Position numbers and translations under genes: made by a program. Positions 55,099-62,097 of a stretch of 64,000 nucleotides of DNA are shown here, piece by piece. Each line of letters begins with the position of its first letter. Positions within the stretch are counted from its first letter, which is position 1. Source of the stretch: Marinibacterium anthonyi (GTDB lineage: Bacteria; Pseudomonadota; Alphaproteobacteria; Rhodobacterales; Rhodobacteraceae); contig CP031585.1 in the NCBI GenBank assembly GCA_003217735.2, forward strand, positions 979,501 to 1,043,500, in the 5' to 3' direction. Below the pieces are notes generated by a model. It was not told the DNA's origin. It did not search any database and was given only the letters and a program-made list of their open reading frames with translations.

Positions 55099-56904
55099 AT
55101 GGCAGAATATGATTACGAGACGCATGAATATGACGTCGTGGTCGTGGGTGCGGGTGGCGCGGGTCTGCGCGCAACCCTCGGCATGGCCGAACAGGGGCTG
55201 CGCACGGCCTGCGTGACCAAGGTCTTCCCGACCCGGTCGCACACCGTGGCCGCGCAGGGCGGCATTGCCGCGTCGCTGTCGAACATGGGCCCAGACAACT
55301 GGCAGTGGCACATGTACGACACCGTCAAGGGGTCGGACTGGCTGGGCGATACGGACGCGATGGAATACCTCGCCCGCGAAGCGCCCAAGGCTGTCTATGA
55401 ACTGGAACATTACGGCGTGCCGTTTTCGCGTACCGAAGAGGGCAAGATCTATCAACGCCCGTTCGGCGGCCATACCACCGAATTTGGTGAAGGCCCCCCG
55501 GTGCAGCGCACCTGCGCGGCCGCCGACCGGACCGGCCACGCGATCCTGCACACGCTGTATGGCCAGTCGCTGAAGAACAACGCGGAATTCTACATCGAGT
55601 ATTTCGCCATCGACCTGATCATGTCCGACGACGGCGTGTGCCAGGGCGTGGTGTGCTGGAAGCTTGACGACGGCACGATGCATGTCTTCAACGCCAAGAT
55701 GGTCGTGCTGGCCACCGGCGGCTACGGGCGCGCCTATTTCTCGGCCACCTCGGCCCATACCTGCACCGGCGACGGTGGCGGCATGGTGGCCCGCGCGGGC
55801 CTGGCGCTGCAGGACATGGAATTCGTCCAGTTCCACCCCACCGGCATCTACGGATCCGGCTGCCTGATCACCGAAGGCGCGCGGGGCGAGGGCGGTTACC
55901 TGACCAACTCGGAAGGCGAACGGTTCATGGAGCGTTACGCGCCCCAGTACAAGGACCTGGCGCCGCGTGACTACGTCAGCCGGTCGATGACCATGGAGAT
56001 CCGCGAAGGCCGCGGCGTGGGCGAACATAAGGACCACATCTTCCTGAACCTCAACCACCTGCCGGCCGAAGCGCTGGCGGAACGCCTGCCGGGCATTTCG
56101 GAATCGGCGAAGATCTTTGCCGGCGTGGACGTGACCAAGGAACCGATCCCGGTTCTGCCGACCGTGCACTACAACATGGGCGGTATCCCCACGAACTACT
56201 GGGGCGAGGTTCTGAACCCGACAGAGGACAACCCGACCGGCGTGGTCCCTGGCCTGATGGCCGTGGGCGAAGCCGGCTGTGCGTCGGTCCACGGGGCGAA
56301 CCGCCTCGGGTCCAACTCGCTGATCGACCTGGTGGTGTTCGGCCGCGCCTCGGCCATCCGCGCCGGCAAGGTGGTGGACCCGGACGCGGCGACGCCGGCG
56401 CCGAACAAGGCGTCGATCGACAAGGCATTCGCCCGCTTCGATCACTACCGCAACGCCGATGGCGGCACGCCGACGGCCGAACTGCGGCTTGAGATGCAGC
56501 GCACCATGCAGTCCGACGCCGCCGTGTTCCGGGAATCCAAGACGTTGGAAGAAGGCGTCGTGAAGATGACCGAGATCGCCGCCAAGCTGGACGATCTGAA
56601 GGTGACCGACCGGTCGCTGGTCTGGAACTCGGACCTGATGGAAACGCTGGAACTGACCAACCTGATGCCCAACGCCCTGGCCACCATCTATGGCGCCGAG
56701 GCCCGCAAGGAGAGCCGCGGGGCGCATGCCCACGAGGATTATTCCACGCGCGACGACGAGAACTGGCGTGTCCACACCGTCAGCCGCGTCGATGGCAACA
56801 ACGTCACGCTGACCTACCGCCCGGTGATCGTCGATCCGCTGACCACCGAGGACGAAGGCGGCATCTCGCTGAAGAAGATCGCGCCCAAGGCGCGGACGTT
56901 CTGA
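55099..56904 (+). CDS. sdhA: Succinate dehydrogenase flavoprotein subunit
   Basis: Catalytic subunit oxidising succinate to fumarate. The 601 residues carry the FAD motif GAGGAGL (18-24), covalent FAD site His48 in [30 protein letters not shown] and the C-terminal DDENWRVHT. Start ATG 55099; an in-frame start 33 nt upstream lies inside sdhD and is rejected. A sulfotransferase-like gene follows before sdhB. Confidence 0.97.
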   Translation: MAEYDYETHEYDVVVVGAGGAGLRATLGMAEQGLRTACVTKVFPTRSHTVAAQGGIAASLSNMGPDNWQWHMYDTVKGSDWLGDTDAMEYLAREAPKAVYELEHYGVPFSRTEEGKIYQRPFGGHTTEFGEGPPVQRTCAAADRTGHAILHTLYGQSLKNNAEFYIEYFAIDLIMSDDGVCQGVVCWKLDDGTMHVFNAKMVVLATGGYGRAYFSATSAHTCTGDGGGMVARAGLALQDMEFVQFHPTGIYGSGCLITEGARGEGGYLTNSEGERFMERYAPQYKDLAPRDYVSRSMTMEIREGRGVGEHKDHIFLNLNHLPAEALAERLPGISESAKIFAGVDVTKEPIPVLPTVHYNMGGIPTNYWGEVLNPTEDNPTGVVPGLMAVGEAGCASVHGANRLGSNSLIDLVVFGRASAIRAGKVVDPDAATPAPNKASIDKAFARFDHYRNADGGTPTAELRLEMQRTMQSDAAVFRESKTLEEGVVKMTEIAAKLDDLKVTDRSLVWNSDLMETLELTNLMPNALATIYGAEARKESRGAHAHEDYSTRDDENWRVHTVSRVDGNNVTLTYRPVIVDPLTTEDEGGISLKKIAPKARTF

Positions 56905-56974
56905 TGGCACGTATCGGGGGCTGCTTCGCCGCGCGGCGCGGCCCTCGGACCTGCGCGGAGTGCGGGGGCAGGGC

Positions 56975-57832
56975 ATGAACATGGCCCTGCAGTCCGACGG
57001 CCTGTCAGCTCCGGATTTCCGGCCCGGCCGGGTTCTGCGGGTCTATGGCATGCGCCGGTCCGGCAACCACGCGATCCTCGACGCCTTCCTGCGCAATGCG
57101 CCGGGCGGCAACGCGGTGTTCTTCAACAATTGCAAGAACGCGCAGGACCCGGTCGCCAGCCATCGCAGCCTGGATCTGCGCCGCGGTGGCGAAGCGGTGA
57201 AACCCCAGGGCGCGCTGGCCGCGTCGCTGGACCTGCCGGGGCCCAGGCCGCTGACCGTCGTGTCGATCGAGGACGCCATGCCCGGTAACCGCCTGCGCCC
57301 CCTCTGGGGCGGCGAGGAGAAGGTCGTGGTGATCTACCGCAGCTTTCTCAACTGGGCGGCCTCGCTTCTTCACAAGATCAAGGGCAACGCCGCGTACGGT
57401 GCCCTGGAACGGGCGCGGATCATGACCAATGCCTGCCGGACCTATGGCAAGGCACTGGACATCGCCGGGGATCCCGGCGCCATCCGTCCCGTTCTGTACG
57501 ACGACTGGATCGCATCGGCGGACTATCGCGCCGACGTGCTGACGGACCTCGGGCTTCAGGCGCATGACCTCGGCCTTGGCGAAGTCCAGCGCTATGGCGG
57601 TGGGTCGTCCTTCGAACCGCAGGTCCGCGACGCGGCCGTCCTTGGCACCGACCGGCGCGCCGACCTTCTGGCCGACGATCCCGAATTCGGGATGCTGCTG
57701 TGGCTCGTGGCTCATGATCTGGACCTGTCGCAGCGCATCGCCGCCCATTTTCCGGCCGATGCGGACCGCATCCTTGGCCTGGCCCGGTCCGCCGGGCTGA
57801 CCTTTCATCTGCCAGAAGGAGGACGCGCATGA
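56975..57832 (+). CDS. Sulfotransferase-like P-loop protein
   Basis: A 285-residue protein between sdhA and sdhB. YGMRRSGNHAILDAFL near the N-terminus resembles the PAPS-binding 5' loop of sulfotransferases, and KVVVIYRSFLNWAASLLHKI resembles the 3'-phosphate loop (R-x6-S). The rest is helical. No exported signal. ATG 56975 is chosen among GTG 56960 and ATG 56981. Real sulfotransfer is not shown; it may be a degenerate P-loop protein. Base composition matches its neighbours. Confidence 0.65.
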   Translation: MNMALQSDGLSAPDFRPGRVLRVYGMRRSGNHAILDAFLRNAPGGNAVFFNNCKNAQDPVASHRSLDLRRGGEAVKPQGALAASLDLPGPRPLTVVSIEDAMPGNRLRPLWGGEEKVVVIYRSFLNWAASLLHKIKGNAAYGALERARIMTNACRTYGKALDIAGDPGAIRPVLYDDWIASADYRADVLTDLGLQAHDLGLGEVQRYGGGSSFEPQVRDAAVLGTDRRADLLADDPEFGMLLWLVAHDLDLSQRIAAHFPADADRILGLARSAGLTFHLPEGGRA

Positions 57833-57895
57833 CCCCCTTCTTCCGACCCCAGAGATCCCGGCCAACAGCCGGAGACGCGCACCAGGAGACGAGAC

Positions 57896-58678
57896 ATGGT
57901 TGAATTCACGCTACCCAAAAACTCGCGTATCCGCACCGGCAAGACCTGGCCCAAGCCCGAAGGCGCCAAGACTGTCCGCAAGTTCCAGATCTATCGCTGG
58001 AACCCCGATGACGGGGAAAACCCCCGGGTCGATACGTATTTCATCGACATGGACAAGTGCGGCCCGATGGTCCTGGACGCGCTGATCAAGATCAAGAACG
58101 AGATCGATCCGACGCTGACGTTCCGCCGGTCCTGCCGCGAAGGCATCTGCGGATCCTGCGCCATGAACATCGGCGGCATCAACACCCTGGCCTGCATCTA
58201 CGGCCTGGACGAGGTGCATGGCGAGACGGTCAAGATCTACCCGCTGCCGCACATGCCGGTGGTCAAGGACCTGATCCCCGACCTGACGCACTTCTACGCG
58301 CAGCACGCGTCGATCATGCCCTGGCTGGAAACCAAGACGAACCGGCCCGCCAAGGAATGGAAGCAGTCCATCGAGGACCGCAAGAAGCTGGACGGCCTGT
58401 ACGAATGCGTGATGTGCGCGTCCTGCTCGACGTCCTGCCCCAGCTACTGGTGGAACGGCGATCGCTACCTCGGCCCCGCCGCGCTGCTGCACGCCTACCG
58501 CTGGATCATCGACAGCCGTGACGAAGCCACCGGCGAGCGTCTGGACGAGCTTGAGGATCCCTTCAAGCTGTACCGCTGCCACACGATCATGAACTGCGCC
58601 AAGACCTGCCCCAAGGGTCTGAACCCGGCCAAGGCGATCGCCGAGATCAAGAAGATGATGGTCGAACGGGTCGTCTGA
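57896..58678 (+). CDS. sdhB: Succinate dehydrogenase iron-sulfur subunit
   Basis: Electron wire of complex II. The 260 residues have the 2Fe-2S ligands Cys80, Cys85, Cys88 and Cys100 ([10 protein letters not shown]) and the cluster-binding [16 protein letters not shown] (Cys171, Cys174, Cys177, Cys181) with later cysteines in [14 protein letters not shown] precedes ATG 57896. It ends the sdh operon, followed by a terminator. Confidence 0.97.
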   Translation: MVEFTLPKNSRIRTGKTWPKPEGAKTVRKFQIYRWNPDDGENPRVDTYFIDMDKCGPMVLDALIKIKNEIDPTLTFRRSCREGICGSCAMNIGGINTLACIYGLDEVHGETVKIYPLPHMPVVKDLIPDLTHFYAQHASIMPWLETKTNRPAKEWKQSIEDRKKLDGLYECVMCASCSTSCPSYWWNGDRYLGPAALLHAYRWIIDSRDEATGERLDELEDPFKLYRCHTIMNCAKTCPKGLNPAKAIAEIKKMMVERVV

Positions 58679-58701
58679 CCCTGTTGTGATCACGAAGACG
58701 C

Positions 58702-58731
58702 ACGCCCCTGCCGGATCGGCGGGGGCGTTTT
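58702..58731 (+). terminator. Rho-independent terminator of the sdh operon
   Basis: ACGCCCCTGCC pairs with GGCGGGGGCGT (11 bp, one G-T pair), loop GGATC, then TTTT. It begins 24 nt after the sdhB stop. A single GTGATCAC (58686-58693), matching the core of the TCA palindromes, lies between the two. Confidence 0.85.
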
Positions 58732-58785
58732 GATTCATCCGGGTCGCATCTGCACAATTTTTTGCAACTCGTACGAAATTCCCTC

Positions 58786-58814
58786 TTGATCGACTCTGCG
58801 TTTGGCCTGATATG
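58786..58814 (+). promoter_or_regulatory. Candidate sigma-70-type promoter of the decarboxylase gene
   Basis: TTGATC (58786-58791) and GATATG (58809-58814) are spaced 17 bp apart. Transcription would start near 58821, just before the structured leader. The match is moderate. Confidence 0.35.
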
Positions 58815-58819
58815 CGCGT

Positions 58820-58950
58820 TTAAGACGCCAACGCACGCGCCTCTGTCGAAAGGGCGCCGGACATCCGGCAACCCCTAGGGTTATGTAGCGACGGTAACGT
58901 CTCCCGTGGAACTGAGCGGCCATAGATGGCCGGGTCTATTGGAGATGACC
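58820..58950 (+). ncRNA. Structured leader of the ornithine/lysine decarboxylase gene, speF-motif candidate
   Basis: A chain of short hairpins fills the 5' UTR: GCGCC...GGCGC (58837-58857), GCCGGACATCCGGC (58856-58869, sharing two bases with the first), AACCC-CTA-GGGTT (58870-58882), GACG-GTAA-CGTC with a GNRA loop (58890-58901) and CGGCCAT-AG-ATGGCCG (58917-58932), directly before the GGAG ribosome site. The speF RNA motif is known upstream of such decarboxylase genes in alphaproteobacteria. Assignment rests on place and structure, not on a covariance search. Confidence 0.55.
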
Positions 58951-60123
58951 ATGACCGCCTACGTAACCGAATTCTCGGTGCGCGACATTGTGCGTGCGCG
59001 TACCCGTATCGAAGATTTCATCGCGTCGAATGAATTCGACCGCCCGACGCTGGTGCTGGACACCGACGTCGTGTCGCGGAATTTCCGCGCGCTTCAGGCC
59101 GGCCTGGGCAATGCCCGCATCCATTATGCCGTCAAGGCCAACCCCGCCATGGCCGTCATCGAGACGCTGGTGAACGAAGGCTGCCACTTTGACGCCGCCA
59201 GCCGGGGCGAGATCGAGCTGTGCCTGTCGCTGGGCGCGCACGCATCGGACATTTCCTTTGGCAACACCGTCAAGCGCGCCTCGGACATCGCCTTCGCGTA
59301 TCGCGCCGGTGTGACCCTGTTCGCCGCCGACGCCGAGGAAGAGCTGGACAAGATCGCCGCGAACGCCCCGGGCGTGCAGGTCTACATCCGCCTGATCGTC
59401 GAAGCGTCGGAAGCCGACTGGCCGCTCAGCCGCAAGTTCGGCTGCGACCGCGCCACCGCGCTGCGCCTGCTGGATTACGCCAAGTCGCTGGGCCTGGACC
59501 CGGTGGGCTTCAGCTTCCACGTGGGGTCGCAGACCCGCCGTGCGTCGATGTGGGCCCTGACCCTGGACGAAGTCGCCGTCACCTGGGCGGCGGCCCGCGC
59601 TGCTGGGCACAATCTGACCCTGCTGAACATCGGCGGTGGTTTCCCGGCTTTCTACGGCGACCCCGTCGAAGCCCCGACCCCCTACGCCGCCGCCGTCATG
59701 CGCATGGTGCGTGACCGTTTCGGCGACGCTGTCGAGGTAATGGCAGAGCCGGGCCGTGGCATGGTGGCCGACGCCGGTGCCATCGCCGCCGAAGTCCTGC
59801 TGGTCTCGCGCAAGTCGGACAGCGACCTGCACCGCTGGGTCTACCTGGACATCGGCAAGTTCTCGGGCCTGGCCGAAACCATGGACGAGGCGATCCGCTA
59901 CCAGTTCGTGACCGACCGTGATCACGAGCCCACGGGCCCCTGTGTCCTGGCCGGCCCGTCCTGCGACAGCGCCGACGTCCTGTACGAGAAGAAGCCGGTC
60001 CAGCTGCCTGTTGGCCTGGCCGCCGGTGACAAGGTGATGATCCGAAATACCGGCGCTTACACCTCCAGTTACTCGTCGGTCGGCTTCAACGGTTTCCCGC
60101 CGCTGGACGTGGTGGTCATCTGA
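58951..60123 (+). CDS. Ornithine/lysine decarboxylase, fold type III
   Basis: PLP decarboxylase making putrescine (or cadaverine). The 390-residue alanine-racemase-fold protein has PLP lysine K62 in YAVKANP, HVGSQTR, NIGGGFP, EPGRGMV and the catalytic Cys338 in GPSCDSADVL, the eukaryote-like ODC group common in alphaproteobacteria. GGAG is six bases before ATG 58951; an ATG at 58945 is too close to it. Whether ornithine or lysine is preferred cannot be read. Confidence 0.92.
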   Translation: MTAYVTEFSVRDIVRARTRIEDFIASNEFDRPTLVLDTDVVSRNFRALQAGLGNARIHYAVKANPAMAVIETLVNEGCHFDAASRGEIELCLSLGAHASDISFGNTVKRASDIAFAYRAGVTLFAADAEEELDKIAANAPGVQVYIRLIVEASEADWPLSRKFGCDRATALRLLDYAKSLGLDPVGFSFHVGSQTRRASMWALTLDEVAVTWAAARAAGHNLTLLNIGGGFPAFYGDPVEAPTPYAAAVMRMVRDRFGDAVEVMAEPGRGMVADAGAIAAEVLLVSRKSDSDLHRWVYLDIGKFSGLAETMDEAIRYQFVTDRDHEPTGPCVLAGPSCDSADVLYEKKPVQLPVGLAAGDKVMIRNTGAYTSSYSSVGFNGFPPLDVVVI

Positions 60124-60138
60124 GCACACGTATCCGTG

Positions 60139-60177
60139 ATGCTGCATTGCGGCAATTGAATGCCAGCAATGCAGCAT
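60139..60177 (+). repeat. Long perfect hairpin after the decarboxylase gene
   Basis: ATGCTGCATTGC (60139-60150) pairs with GCAATGCAGCAT (60166-60177); the inner GGCA/TGCC extends it to 16 bp around one bulged base. No T-run follows. It starts 15 nt after the stop codon and 32 nt before the next small gene. Confidence 0.65.
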
Positions 60178-60209
60178 TGTCGGGTGACCCGGGGCGTCGG
60201 AAGGCCTAG

Positions 60210-60398
60210 ATGAACGGACAGGGAGGAGCTTTTGCAGCAATGGAGCGCCTTATGGACCTGTCGAAAGAGACCCCGAAAACCGACGCCAAAGAGGCGCTGG
60301 AAATACTCGCCGAAGCCTGGGCCTATTACACGCCCGAGCCGGCGCTGAAACTGGACGACAAAGAGCCCGATCTCTTCCAGTATCACGAAGCCGCCTGA
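60210..60398 (+). CDS. Small acidic protein downstream of the decarboxylase
   Basis: A 62-residue protein, MNGQGGAFAAMERLMDLSKE onward, containing AKEALEILAEAWAYYTPEP, with no signal or cysteines. GGAAGG sits six bases before ATG 60210; internal ATGs at 60240 and 60252 are possible. I recognise no family. It is on the same strand as the decarboxylase with an 86-nt gap and has a strong hairpin on each side. Confidence 0.65.
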   Translation: MNGQGGAFAAMERLMDLSKETPKTDAKEALEILAEAWAYYTPEPALKLDDKEPDLFQYHEAA

Positions 60399-60710
60399 AT
60401 GGCTTTTCCCGCATCCGGCAGCGCTTTCGCCTGAAGGCGCGCTGCCGGATCCAGTCGGGCCAAAACGGCCCACATGCCGCGCCCCGGTTTGCCCGGATGT
60501 GTCGCGCGGCGCATCTTCCTTAAATTGTCCGCTGCAAAGCTACGTCCGTGCCGTCGCACCGGACGTCTTTCGCGTAAAGCCTGCGTGCCTGTCGATTGGG
60601 TGGGCCGGGTATCGCGCGGCACGCGCGCCACGTGGCACCGCCGCTCGCCATATCCGCCTGGGTTTGGGGGGAGGGGCCAGTGCAATCAACCGCCCCCTCC
60701 GCCCGGTTGG
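60399..60710. other. 312-nt convergent gap with two hairpins
   Basis: A perfect 12-bp inverted repeat ATCCGGCAGCGC / GCGCTGCCGGAT (60413-60450, with an inner GCC-TGAA-GGC) begins 15 nt after the small gene's stop, and GGGCC-AAAAC-GGCCC follows at 60457-60471. They probably end or protect the small-gene mRNA. The rest, up to the deoD 3' end, holds nothing I can recognise. Confidence 0.55.
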
Positions 60711-61415
60711 TCAGGCGAACGCGGCGGTCAGCGCAATCTCGACCATGTCGCCAAAGCTGCGCTCGCGGTCCTCGGAGGGCAGGGCTTCACCGGTCAGCAG
60801 GTGGTCGGACACCGTCAGCACCGCCAGCGCCCGGCAATTGTGGCGCAGGGCCAGCGTGTAAAGCTCGGCGGCCTCCATCTCGACGCCCAGGATGCCGTGG
60901 CGCACCATCTGTTCGTTCAGGTCCGGGCGCTCGTCATAGAAGACATCCGAGGAATAGATCCCGCCCACATGGGTCGGCGTTCCCTTGGCCTCGGCGGCGT
61001 CGGCGGCGGCCTTCAGCAGCGACCAATCGGCAGTCGGGGCAAAGTTCAGCTCGCGGAAGATCCCGGTCGAGGGCGTGTTCACGCTGGTCGAGCTCATCGC
61101 CAGGATCACGTCGCGCACATTCACATGTTCCTGCATGCCACCGCAGGATCCGATCCGGATCAGCGTCTTGGCCCCGTAATCGCGGATCAGCTCGTTCACG
61201 TAGATCGACAGGGAGGGCATGCCCATGCCCGATCCCTGGATTGTCACCCGATTGCCTTTCCAGGTGCCGGTATAGCCCAGCATGCCGCGAACCTCGTTCA
61301 CCAGCTTGGGGCTTTCCAGAAAGGTTTCAGCTGCCCAGCGGGCGCGATAGGGGTCGCCCGGAAGCAGGACGGTTTCGGCAATGTCTCCGGCGGCGGCGCC
61401 AATATGGATGGTCAC
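60711..61415 (-). CDS. deoD: Purine-nucleoside phosphorylase DeoD
   Basis: Cleaves purine nucleosides with phosphate for salvage. The 234-residue length and the order of motifs match Deo[21 protein letters not shown], the phosphate-site [15 protein letters not shown], and the nucleoside pocket [10 protein letters not shown] followed by SDHLLTG with the catalytic Asp. The gene stands alone on the minus strand. Confidence 0.95.
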   Translation of the reverse strand: MTIHIGAAAGDIAETVLLPGDPYRARWAAETFLESPKLVNEVRGMLGYTGTWKGNRVTIQGSGMGMPSLSIYVNELIRDYGAKTLIRIGSCGGMQEHVNVRDVILAMSSTSVNTPSTGIFRELNFAPTADWSLLKAAADAAEAKGTPTHVGGIYSSDVFYDERPDLNEQMVRHGILGVEMEAAELYTLALRHNCRALAVLTVSDHLLTGEALPSEDRERSFGDMVEIALTAAFA

Positions 61416-61516
61416 GCGGGCTCTCCTTCAAGTTCAATTGATCGGCGCCAGATTTTCCATCGGGCCGTCAAGGTCAAGTGCCCTAAAGCCCAAGGCGTTT
61501 CCAGGAAGGAACCCAG

Positions 61517-61547
61517 AAAAAGAAAAACCCGGCAAGTGTGCCGGGTT
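61517..61547 (-). terminator. Rho-independent terminator of the hns-like gene
   Basis: AACCCGGCA-AGTG-TGCCGGGTT is a 9-bp perfect stem (61526-61547); on the minus strand it is followed by TTTTTCTTTTT-type sequence. It lies 73 nt after the H-NS stop. Confidence 0.85.
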
Positions 61548-61619
61548 GGGTAAGCGCAGCGGGGATCCTTGGCAATTGCGGGTCACCGATCATCCGCTAC
61601 GCTAGATTTCCGAGGTCCT

Positions 61620-61949
61620 TCAGATCTCCAGATCTTCGGGCGACGCCCCACTTGCCAGTGCTTCGTTGAACCAACCGGGTTTGCGGCCCCGGCCGGTCCA
61701 CGTCTGAGCAGGATCTTCCGGATTGCGATACTTCGGAGGCGAAACCGGCTTTTCGTCGGCTTTCCGACGCGCTGCGTCTTGCCCATTCAGGACATCGGCC
61801 AGAGAAAATCCGAATTCAGCAGCAGCCTTTTCAGCCGCTTGCCGCGCTTGCGTACGCTCGCGCGTAACCGCGTCCTTCAAAGCCGTGTCCACCTGGCTGC
61901 GAAGATCCGAGAGTTCTTTGCTCGTCATGGTCGTCAGGTCAATAGGCAT
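61620..61949 (-). CDS. H-NS/HvrA-family nucleoid protein
   Basis: A 109-residue DNA-binding protein with an N-terminal helical dimerisation part (about 8-50) and the C-terminal H-NS AT-hook-like motif TWTGRGRKPGWFNEAL (83-98). In Rhodobacter the homologue HvrA/Spb helps regulate photosynthesis and nitrogen genes. It has an AT-rich upstream gap, typical for an autoregulated H-NS gene, and a strong terminator. Confidence 0.92.
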   Translation of the reverse strand: MPIDLTTMTSKELSDLRSQVDTALKDAVTRERTQARQAAEKAAAEFGFSLADVLNGQDAARRKADEKPVSPPKYRNPEDPAQTWTGRGRKPGWFNEALASGASPEDLEI

Positions 61950-62009
61950 TTTTTTGCTCCTTTTTTATCCCCATCGCACGCTGTAATGATAGTGATTTTG
62001 CCGGGAAAG

Positions 62010-62061
62010 AAAAGAAGCGCAATTCGCTTTTTTTGTTCGATATCTGAACATAAGCGAATTG
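62010..62061 (-). terminator. Terminator-like hairpin after ecm
   Basis: On the minus strand CAATTCGCTT (from 62061) pairs with AAGCGAATTG (ending 62020), with an inner TGTTC/GAACA stem, followed by CGCTTCTTTTCTTT. It starts 37 nt after the ecm stop and lies in the gap to the H-NS start, so it could also hold the H-NS operator region. Confidence 0.6.
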
Positions 62062-62097
62062 ACGCCCTGTTGCATCAAGTACGCGGAAGTCGGAAAT

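Noticed and set aside
57829-57903. A 24-codon frame ([10 protein letters not shown]...) after the sulfotransferase-like gene
   Set aside because: It has an ATGA overlap but runs into sdhB and shows no family signal; probably spacer carrying the sdhB ribosome site.
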